Shown here one piece after another: positions 25,701 through 37,700 of a stretch of DNA of 64,000 nt; the first letter of the stretch is position 1; each line of letters opens with the position of its first letter. Location of the stretch: assembly GCA_002633005.1 (NCBI GenBank), contig NMRA01000115.1, positions 668,899-732,898 of the forward strand. Direction: 5' to 3'. This DNA is from Phoronis australis. Lineage: Eukaryota; Phoronida; Phoronidae. The notes under the pieces are model-generated. The model did no database searches and was not told the DNA's origin. It saw only the letters and a program-made list of their open reading frames with translations. The position numbers were made by a program, and so were the translations under genes.

Positions 25701-28700
25701 CCTCTGAGGAGGGCAAAGGGAACATGAACTCGCGGTCAAACCGTCCAGGACGGCGTAGGGCCGGGTCAATCGAATCAATTCTGTTGGTAGCCCCTATGAC
25801 TACAATCTCTCCGCGTGCGTCCAGTCCGTCCATCAAGGCCAGTAGAGTGGATACAATGGAGCTATGGATCTGGTCCTGGCGACTGGAACGCACTGGTGCC
25901 AGGCCGTCAATTTCATCGAAGAATATGATAGACGGACGCATCTGGTAGGCCTACGATGAGAAGTGACACCTTGTTCATAAAATCGTTTGGTAAGATAGTG
26001 AATAACGATACATTCAAGTAATCTTTTGCTATTCAATAAAAAAATTGACTTCCACTCAATACAACAATCACAAAAGTGAGAAAACAACTAGGCTTAAGTT
26101 GAAGCATGAACAGCATCATCACAATTCTGAAAAACGTACATGAGACTAAAACTTACACAGACACTCGAAAACTATCTAGGGTGTTTAGTTCACGCTGCCT
26201 AGATGTAACAGAAACTTTGTACACTACACTACACTACAAATTTACTGAATGTTTCATGGGAAATAAAAAAATCCTACCCTAGCCAGGGCTTCATCCAGGA
26301 TTTCGAACAGAGGGTGTCCAAAATGGGTTCCCAATATTCCAGGGCGTCCATGATTCCAACGACGCATTATCCCCCCCTCCCCACCACNACTGTTTTTGGT
26401 CATCTCAAGTCAAATTCTGATATAAAGTTTATTATATCAACTTCACTAGCTTTATATTCTGTACAATGAGTCATCAAAGCTGCAGTTACCAACAAAAGAA
26501 AAATGCACAGATGTGTGGTTTATATTTTGGCAACAGGTGTCACTGCTGCTCCATTTTAGACGCACATACAAAAGCATGAAACGGGCGAAAACTCAAAATT
26601 TTAAATGGGGATATTCTTGCGGCACATCATATTATTAAAATAATGACATTTATTTCGCTTTTGGTGTTTTCAAAAAAAGATGAAGTAGATGAAACTACAG
26701 CTCTGAAACACCAGTTTGGAGTTGAGCAAGGTCAGTGTCCCTATATAAAGTACAGAATTGCAGTGGCACATGAGTCTACTGAAAGCAGACACTCTGGCAA
26801 CCAAACACTGCTAATGATTGACAGGTCTACCAAATACTTTGAAAATAGTTTGAACATTGCAACATTTGAAATACATTGTATATTTCTTTCTGAGTTGAAA
26901 GGGCCAACTTCTCTCTTTGATTAACTGGGAGTCTTACGAATCTTACAATGTGGGTGTCCAAACTGGAGAAATTCTGATTGACAGGGCGTCCAAATGATAC
27001 ATTGGGCGTCCTTGCCAGAGTGTCCACATTAGTGCTAGGGCGTCCATTTGGACGCCCAGGACGTACGCTGCATGAAGGCCTGACCCTAGCGCTCAATTAA
27101 CATCCAATAGTTAAATCAAAATGAACACTCCAAGTTTACCTGATCAAACAACAGGCGTAGCTGCCTTTCGGATTCGCCAACCCACTTGCTGAGACAGTCG
27201 GCACCCTTGCGCATAAAGAAGGCGACTCTACGGTCCCCCTGGCTGCACTCATTGGCTAGGGCACGTGCCACTAGAGTCTTACCAGTGCCTGAATAGATAG
27301 AAATAGTTAAGACATAATGAAGTGTAGAGAAACCACGCGTTGGCACCAATAGCATTGTATTGTTGCATTGTCCATTGCCATGCAGGCCTACAGAAAAGCT
27401 GAGTGTGGCCTGATCAATCATTCTTCACCAGTCTGACTCAGCCCAGAAGTGCATTTGGGGCCCTAACTTTCAAAAACTAGGCCAACCACGCAATGTATTT
27501 TTCTACCGACGCAAAAACAGAGAGCTGAATTTTTGAGACCTTCATGACCCAAGGGCCGGGACACCCTACAAAGGTATCAGATATCAGCTGCAGTTTCCTC
27601 ACCTGGCGGTCCGTGGAACAGGCAGCCCCTGGGTGGTTGGATCTTGAACTTCTCAAACACCTCAGGATAGAGCAAGGGGAAGACTACCATCTCCTTCAGG
27701 GAGCGGACGTGCTTACCAAGACCACCGACAGCGTCGAAAGTGACCTGTAGTGACAGCATAGATAACAGAATTTGACGAGATCACCTAGGTCTCGGCAAAT
27801 TATCAGCAAGCAACATAAGTGAATCAAGAGATCTTATCAGCTTTCAGTCACAGGTAACGACCAACAATGAACACACCTCTGTTCCAAAAACACTAGTATG
27901 AGATGTACCGTTGTCACCTCCACACAAAGGTTTCTACAATTCTTACACTTAAAAGGATACCAAACCCAACTTTCCCCCATCTTGTTCTCTGAAACAAAAT
28001 AACGCTATGTAGCCCTCGACAACCCTCAAAAGTTTGGAGTAAGATTTGAAAACTCCTTTCAAAATCTGCTAAATGGGCAAGCCTGACCTATACTTTTGGT
28101 GAATTACACGGAGATTGCGGGAAAAGACCACCCACCAAGGACCACACTGTCCAATCCGTAACAAAAGGGAATATGAGTTTTTGGTCGATTCCTGCCTTTA
28201 ACTTGGAAGGTTGACGCCAATGATGCATTAGCAGGTGACAGAACGAGGTTTGGTGGTAATCCTCAAAACAGGGTTTAGTGTCCTTTAAGGTTTTGAAAAA
28301 TTCTCACAGACAATTTCTAAATCAACTACAATAAAAACCGTGTTGTTGGTTATGCATTAATCAGAAAAGCTACGCACACTTCTGTCGATGGACATCGGGT
28401 CAACATCTGCGAGACTGGCTCCAGACCTTGCCCGATCACGAAGTAAACCTGTGGACACGTCCTCGGGGTTCACATTCATTGGTAGGCATCTGAAATATCA
28501 ACAGACAGAATGGCTGCTAGTTACATGACCACCAAAACTAAACTGGCTTTGCAGTATAAAACTGTCCATGGTGAAATCTAACCAAGGACACAATATAATG
28601 GACAACTAAAATTTTATATGTTTTCATTCTTTTCACCATATAAAGGGTAACCACGTTTAAGTTCTACACCAGAGTTAACATCAGACAATATTTTGAGAAT

Positions 28701-31700
28701 GTGTACACCTACACAACTATGTTAGGAGCCCATGAAAAATGAAATTAGAGTAATTTTTGGCTGCTACTTTTGTCCGCAAAGAGCTCGGTTTTTCAAAATC
28801 ATGTACTACACGATCCAAAGGATAGGTAAGTGAAGAAAGTCTGCTTTTATATTTCCGTGGTCTGGATACTCAGAATGTTGATACTTCCTTTGTAGTGCAA
28901 TTCTCACCTGTTTCTGGCCTTGGCCATGCTCTTGGCCTTGCGACGTTCAAACTTCTCTTCATCATCGCTGGAATCGCTAGAACTGCTCGTGGATGAACTA
29001 CCGTGAAATGTGGCCCGACGTCTACAATATGTATTTTATATATGCAGAAGTATCGAATGAAAACAATAAAAGCTTACACAACCTCAGGGCTTGGAATGCC
29101 CAATGACAAAAACGCGGAAACTTTTACGGCCAAATCATGTGCGCTACCCAGCCTTGAAATGGTCGATGTGAACCTTTCCTGACAAAAATCGGGAGGACTA
29201 AAAGAAAAAAGTTACCACCATCAGTAGCATGCGCCTGTGCCATTTTAGCTCGTCCATCCACTCCCAACCCACAAATTTTTGACTGCAGAGCCGTAGTATT
29301 TGTCGCCGCGGTTTACAATAACACGAGACGCCATTGAAAGTCCCACCACGCTATCCCAGATGCCCCGGCAATGTTGACAATTTACGTTCCTCCGAAACAT
29401 AAAGAGCAACTTCCGCTTTTCGAGGTGAACGTGTTCTGCAACGCAGCGGTAAGAAAGGAATTTTCCGCAGAAATTTTATATCAAATCCGATTTTTTTTTA
29501 CGCGGAAATATAATAAAATGCGTGGACAGAACATTTGAAAAAAGCGGAAATCCGCGTTTCCGCGGAAAATTCCAAGACCTGCAACCTAAAGACCTAATTT
29601 GTTAGCCGTCTGCTTTATTGCTGCACTACGAACGACCCTCAAAGATACAGAGAGCTCAAAGAGAATTACGTTGAAAATTATTTATCATGAACATTGTTGT
29701 CTGTACAACAAATTCTGTCTACAGCAGAGGATGCTGCCAAATTATCCTAGTATCATGAAACATGTGAAATAAAAAAGGCCATCAGAGGCACAGCATCAGT
29801 CAAATCTGTCTGAAAGAAAGCAAGGTCTGTTGTTTCCTCAATAGAATCTTATTTTCCAACATCCATCATGGAACTTGGTAGATAAAGAGCCATAAGCATA
29901 AGGTTAAATTGCCACCAGATGACGCCACAGTAATCTGATTCATCCCACCATCAGACATACATTCCTCAACTTAAACATATACACCAAATTCAACACAGCT
30001 CCATCAAGGGACTTGGTAGATATATAGCAGAGGCACGTGCAAAAAATACAAAAATACCACTAGAGACAGAAAGAGTACTTGGACTCATTCATAAATCTGT
30101 ATTAATCATGATGATGAACTTAACAGGAGGATAACGATCCTTCAAACGATTTGGAGGATAGAGAGGCAGATGGAAAAATAGATGCAAAACCAAAAAATGG
30201 CCACTAGGAGGGCAAAATTCATTAAATCCCTCCCAAAATGAGAACGTGTCATTGCCTCCATAGTAGAAAGGTATTTGTCGAGTTTCATGAAACCCATTAA
30301 GGAACTTGATAGATATAGAGGTATACACAAAGAAAACCTAAATTGCCACTAGACGGTGCCACAGCAATTCGAACCCTCTGAAAATCTACACCAGCAAAAC
30401 TCATTTCAATAAAAACACATTGGCAAAGTTTCATATTGATACTTTGAGTGGTTTGGCAGATAGAGAGAAAACATTTGCAAAAATAATAAAAATGGCCACT
30501 AGGAGATGCAGATTATATAGTCCGTCTGAAATGAGTAGGTGTCGTCATTTCCATAACTGAAACCTATTTGCTAAATATCTTGAAAATCCATCAAGGAATT
30601 CTGTGCAGGGCTTGGAATGACCAATGACAAAAAAGTGGAAACTTTTACGGCCCAAATCATGCGCGCTACCCAGCCTTGAAATGGTCGATGTGAACCTTTC
30701 CCCCGACAAAAATCGGGAAGACCAAAAAAAAAAAAAACGTTACCACCATCAGTAGCATGCGTCTGCGTCCTTTTAGCTCGTCCGTCCATTCCCAACCCAC
30801 ACATTTTTGGCTCCAGAGCCGTAGTATTTGTCGCAGCGGTTTACAATAACACGAGACGCCATTGAAAATCCCACCACGCTATCCCAGATGTCCCGGCAAT
30901 GTTGACAATTTACGTTCCTCTGAAACATTAAGAGCAACTTCCGCTTTTCGAGGTGAACGTCGCCTGCAACGCCGCGGTAAGAAAGGAATTTGCCGCGGAA
31001 ATTTTATATCAAATCCGATTTTTTTACGCGGAAATATAATAAAATGCGCGGACAGAACATCTGAAAAAAGCGGAAATCCGCGTTTCCGCGGAAAATTCCA
31101 AGCCCTGTCTGTAGATATAGAGGCCAACGTAAAAAACTAAAATTGCGTCTAAGGGGCACAGCAGTAGTCAAAATCTGGCCAAAAAAAATCACTTGTGCGG
31201 TTCCACTCATAATGGAACACGTCTACAAAATTCCTTGAAAATTCCTCGAGAGGTTTTAGAGATACAGCAGTGAGCGCATGAAAATCACTTAAGTGAGGCC
31301 TCTGCTCCCAGGTTAACTTGTCCTAAATATGACATATTCAAATCAAAAGCATCCTGGTGGCATCAGTTTTTATTTCTTGGCCTAATTTACCAGCACAGGT
31401 TTCAAGAAACAATACTAACATGAAAATCAAACCAACTAACTCGCTTAGATAACAGGCAATTCAAGGTTTTTAAGTAATTTATTTTGAAATTGGCAAGCAC
31501 GAATACCTTCGTTTAACAGCGGGAGAAGCATAGCTTTTCTTACGCTTGTGCTTTCGACTTCGAGGAGGACTGTCACGTTCTTCAAAGACATCAGGCAGTT
31601 TCTTTCTAGGTTTGTGCTCTGAAAAAAAACTGATCAGTCACATATGCCTGACAACACAACAAACTTTTTCCAACAAGTACACTTCAAAAAGGCATGTAAA

Positions 31701-34700
31701 ATAAGCACCAGTTAGCAGATCAAATAATTCAACATGTACTATTTTGTTCAATAAGAGATTATTCACAAGACCAAAACAGTATCTGCTGTCTACAAAACCC
31801 CAGTTTATAAAAAGCCAACCCAGATAAATGAAGTCCAGTGAAACTGCAATCTTGCAACAAACACGTTGGCTCATGGAAACCCCACGGTATTCGAGGGTAA
31901 ACTAAAAAAATTGACCACGGCGAGCCACATTATAAATTGGGGTCTCATGTCAAAGTTTGTTAGTTGCAACGGGTTCTGAGTTAGAAAGTCCACCATACCA
32001 GTGAGCAAAAACTGCAATATATTGTAACCCTAGTGTTATACAAGCATAGTAACAAGAATTAATGAGCCTGACCTGCCACAGGGACTTCATAGAATTGCGT
32101 GCGAGGTTTGTGTTCCCTGAGATGGTATGATTTCTGGTTTTGTCCATCGCTTTCTGTAAGAAAGGATTAAAGCACCAATTTCAGTTAACTGAAAGTGTAG
32201 ACAAAACTAAACTTCTCTCGTACAGCACACATCACGAAATTTTGTCCGGCCGGAAATTGGTCGACGACTAGTCGGTCGGCTAAAAATTAGCCGACCGGCA
32301 GCCGCCCGCAATGCCGACTCATAAGGCGACCCCACAGCCGACCCTTTAGCCAACCCTTTAGCCGACCGGCTGGTCGGCTGCTATTTTTAGGCTAGAGTAC
32401 CAGTTGCGTAATAGGTTGTCAGGCTCATACCACTTTGCGTGTCGATGCATATTCGTCTTAGCACAGGGTCAAATAAATTAACCTAGTTTTGCTGTCTCGG
32501 CTACATGAGTTCACGTCGGTTGTGTAACACCACTACTTCGAAGGTTGAAGGCAAGCGGCATTAGTAAACATTGGATTATGGACAATGCAATAAGTTTTGG
32601 ATGAAAAACGTGAAAGTTTTCTTTACATTTGATCTTTAATTTGACTTGTGACGTTAACAAATTGTATTAGATCGGTTGCTTCCCGGTCAATACAACGCTG
32701 TATAGTCATTTTGTAAACGCGACTGTTTTTCGCAGTCTTCGCCCACAATTGATTTTGTTTGTGTAACGCCAAACTGCATCGTTTTTGCGTGTTTTAAGTT
32801 ATTCACCGGTCTCCTATCACGCGCCCATGATGAAGGATTAGTGAGTGAGTTGTTACACCGCGAAGAGTTCTCACTCCGGGGATTTTATTTTCATAGTATT
32901 GACCCNNNNNNNNNNNNNNNNNNNNNNNNNNNNNNNNNNNNNNNNNNNNNNNNNNNNNNNNNNNNNNNNNNNNNNNNNNNNNNNNNNNNNNNNNNNNNNN
33001 NNNNNNNNNNNNNNNNNNNNNNNNNNNNNNNNNNNNNNNNNNNNNNNNNNNNNNNNNNNNNNNNNNNNNNNNNNNNNNNNNNNNNNNNNNNNNNNNNNNN
33101 NNNNNNNNNNNNNNNNNNNNNNNNNNNNNNNNNNNNNNNNNNNNNNNNNNNNNNNNNNNNNNNNNNNNNNNNNNNNNNNNNNNNNNNNNNNNNNNNNNNN
33201 NNNNNNNNNNNNNNNNNNNNNNNNNNNNNNNNNNNNNNNNNNNNNNNNNNNNNNNNNNNNNNNNNNNNNNNNNNNNNNNNNNNNNNNNNNNNNNNNNNNN
33301 NNNNNNNNNNNNNNNNNNNNNNNNNNNNNNNNNNNNNNNNNNNNNNNNNNNNNNNNNNNNNNNNNNNNNNNNNNNNNNNNNNNNNNNNNNNNNNNNNNNN
33401 NNNNNNNNNNNNNNNNNNNNNNNNNNNNNNNNNNNNNNNNNNNNNNNNNNNNNNNNNNNNNNNNNNNNNNNNNNNNNNNNNNNNNNNNNNNNNNNNNNNN
33501 NNNNNNNNNNNNNNNNNNNNNNNNNNNNNNNNNNNNNNNNNNNNNNNNNNNNNNNNNNNNNNNNNNNNNNNNNNNNNNNNNNNNNNNNNNNNNNNNNNNN
33601 NNNNNNNNNNNNNNNNNNNNNNNNNNNNNNNNNNNNNNNNNNNNNNNNNNNNNNNNNNNNNNNNNNNNNNNNNNNNNNNNNNNNNNNNNNNNNNNNNNNN
33701 NNNNNNNNNNNNNNNNNNNNNNNNNNNNNNNNNNNNNNNNNNNNNNNNNNNNNNNNNNNNNNNTGCTTCGAATGTACAATTAGTAATCATACTTTTGCAG
33801 TGGTTCATATCAAACGGATTCATTAAATCCAGTAAATATTTTTGCAACTGCCGATCTGCATATTAGACATGCATATTGCATCATACCTCATCAGAGTAAA
33901 ACTTGTTATCAATCATAGTAGAAACATTTATTTTTATCATTGCCACAAGACGTTAACAAACGCAGTCAGTGTCTGTAACTGTTGTGTCTACATTGCTGAT
34001 GAATTAAAGTCGGTCTAATTCCATTTTTATATCACTGATTCATGCCAAAGGTTTGAAATTGCGCCCCCTTAAGAGTTTTGACTTGCCCTGGTGATCACTA
34101 GAATCCGATGCAATAAACTTATAGAAGTTGTTTTTAACCAGGGTAATAGAGCTGAATATTCTGTGCGTTTTCGTTTGCGAGAGTGTTCTTCTTGAATCAC
34201 TGGGTTAATAATTTTTACGCTCTACATGAAAACACAGACAATTTTTTTAGGATTACCTGTACCAGGTTACCCCGAAAACGTTATTTTCAAAGTTTTACCC
34301 CCTGGAGTATACGCTAAACGCCAAGTATTGTGTTCTTACGCAAAAGGGCTCGGAAGGCTCTAGCCTTGGTGCGAAGGTGTTTACTAAAATAAATTTGCGC
34401 CGTTGTGGGTAAAAACTGACCGAATAAAATCTTCCTAGAGTAATCTAAATTATTTACCAGCGTTGCAAAATTTGGTTTTCTACAATTATTCTGCTGCTAA
34501 AATTAGGGTATGACCTTTTGTGTCGACTTTCAACGCAATGAAATATTGCGTAACCTATTAGTCAGTTTCTTTTTCCCAGATTCTTCAATCAAACGTTCTC
34601 CCTCGAGGTTGCGTAAACGTCACGACAAATGATCAGAATTGGTTTCACTTCATTATATGTTTTTGGAATTTTGATATCAGTGAACCAAATTTTAGAACAA

Positions 34701-37700
34701 ATTTTGCTGAGATGTTGTCACCATCTAATGGGAGATCTCGAAAACATTTTGAAAGTGGCGCGTCACGAATGAACTCTTTTCAAAACGACAACATACGTTT
34801 TTTCGTTACAAAAGGCAGAGAATTACGCAAGAAGATGACGTCGGATGTTTTTCGTTTAAACGGCCGTAAATGGCAACTTGAATGCCAATTGGCTTCCAGA
34901 GTTTGCATGCAAACTCGCCGGTCTTGAGCTCATGTTGATACAAGCTTTTCGACGAGGTGACAAGCGTACATGTAACTATCCGGGCTGTGTGAAGTTTCGA
35001 GGTCTGTTAAAGCTCAATACGCAGTGGCACCTTGCTGTATTTTGAAAATAGTCTTCACAGCTAGCTGGCTAGGTAGGAAGGCTCTAGCTTCGAAAAATTT
35101 TTTACTGCAAAAGTGAAAACGATTTCAGAATGATGATGGATGATGGATTACACTACAAACCGATCACAGTCTTCCGTTTTCATGCGCCCATGATTTAATA
35201 TCGGCGCTATGTTCAAACCATTGTTTATATTGTTCCTAAAATAAACTTGGGTTCTATTGCTGTACCAACATATTAAGAAACTATACAGAAATAAACAATA
35301 ATTATCTGTGGTAAAGAGCAATATACAGCGTGATGAACTGATGATCAAGAGCAATAACGGATGAGCGCAAATGCATGCTGCTTCTTGAGCAATCCGCGGC
35401 ATGAAAACATTTAAGGTCGTAAAATATCCAGTGTTGTATTCTGATTTTTATGAAATTTTGCTGCAAATTTCAAATTTCGTGCTTGTTTTTATGCATAATG
35501 TACTGTGTAAAAAGTCTCATATCTAAAGTTAGAAATTATTTTTCCGCTATATCACTTAACGTTTGATTTTACCACGCCGTCATTAATTCAACATAAGGTT
35601 TTCGGCTTGTGTAATGTCACGCACTTCATATTTGTAGGTTGATTCGATTTTACCTCCATTCAATAGTTGAACAAAATTTGATAAACCGATGTCAAGACCG
35701 GAGTTGCCACTGGTAAACAGTTAAATCTTTGTTTGTCCAAAGTTCACCCGCTATGTCATAAAATGGTAATTGCCGACCAAGGACACGCTTAATCCGAATT
35801 GGTCGTCTACGCTAGGCGACCAATTAGCCGACCCAAGTGACGACCACAGAGGTGACTCAGCAGACGGCTCCTAGCCGACCGTTGTTGGTCTGCTGCTGGT
35901 CGGCTAGACGACCGGTCGACGGCCGGTCATCGACCAATTTCCGACCAGTCGGCCAAAAATTCATGATGTGTGCTGTATCTCTATGTGACGATACATTTCT
36001 AGACAGATGCACTAGCTAGACAACCAACATCTGAATCTCATATTCACTTAACAACAGCTTTTAATTGTTCTCTTCTAATTGATTATTTTCTTATTCCAAG
36101 TACCATTTCAAAACATGCTTGAATAACACTAAATCTATTGAATAAGCTGCACTCTTATAATGCAATTTTATGAGACGATTGAAGTGACAAAAACAACTAA
36201 CTGCTTATGTCTATTAAATCATCCACCTGCTACTAGATGCGATGCATCTGAAGATGCATACCTGCAACATGCACACTCATCAAGATAGCAAAGCAAATGT
36301 ACAATATTTTTACATTCAACATTACTGCCAATGAGTCGAGCACATTACCTTCATCTTCATCTCCCTCTTCTTCAGATGAGTCCTCTTCCTCCGTTGTCTT
36401 GCCGTCTTCCAGAGGCATGCCATACATATCACGCTTGACAGGGCCCTTCCTCAGTCGCTTCACTCGACTGTACATGTCGTTGAACTGTGGACGAGTAACG
36501 TGAAATGTTTTCGCACGGTTTAACAGCAGACAAAGAACACCCCAGTGCTTAACTAACATGTTTTTAAGGAATATATATATCTCTTTGCACTGTCAAACAA
36601 CATCATGTTGCGCACAAGAAATTTCAGTCAGTTACGCGATAACTATAAAAAAATGATGACTTGCCTCTTTCTTCAAGTCATGGCAACAAACTAATACATT
36701 ACTACAGATAAAAGTCACCAAGAATTTTATTCTAATTTTTTATCAAATCAATTTTCAGGTGGTAACTTGGGTTGACACCTCCCTATGGAACAATGTTTAA
36801 ACCAGCATAATCATAAACAAAACAATTAGAAAACACACCTCTTCTCCATCATCTGGCTCATCATCTTTTTTCTTGGCGTTATTGTTCTTCGAAGGTTCCT
36901 CATGCTCGTCATCAGATTTCTGAGACACGTAGCCAATCAGCGATTGATTAAACGAGTCGTAGAGCTGCTTTCGGTGTCGACCGCTTCGACGGATACCTTC
37001 GTCTTGACCGTTCATCAGTGGTTTCTCAGGTTTGGTGATAGGTGACATCTTCTGAAGTCTGTGGAGGTGTTCATCGTTTAATCAAGAAGCCAGTTACAAA
37101 AGGAACCATGACAATTTTCTAGTAAAAGGAACTCAAATTATCATTTATCCATGTATACTGTGTTGGTTTGGCATATGAAATACATTAGGAAGTTCAAACA
37201 AATGTTTCTGACAGAAGTTAAATTTGTAATAAGCTGCAAGTAACACGTACAGTCTCTAAATACTGAGCTAACATGGATCTATCGGAGCAAAATGCTTGTC
37301 ATAGCAATAAAATGGCACGAACTGCATAGAAAAAGTGCATTCAAGCTGTCTTGCCCTGGTGACAGAGCACAGTGCAATCGATAACAGAACGCAGTTTCGA
37401 AGTCACCAAACCCCTCCTACCTAGCGGTGGACCTCCTTGTACCATAGTGGTGCTCAGCTTCTGCTAGGTCACTCTCTTCGCTGGACGAATAACCCTGGCA
37501 ACACAAGAAAGTTTGGAGTAAGAGTAAGAGGGACAGGCTCAAGTTCGGAGAAAAACTGGGTTTGAATAAAAAAGTAAGTTACAGAAGGTCCGTAAATTTA
37601 CATTCGAAAGTTAACTATACAACGGATATATGTTTAGAACTTAACTTTTATTTACACGTGTCCGTTTACTGCACAAAAGTTATATGTTTAGAACTTAACT

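Noticed and set aside
32841-33866. Frames of about 300 codons
   Set aside because: They consist almost wholly of N from the assembly gap.
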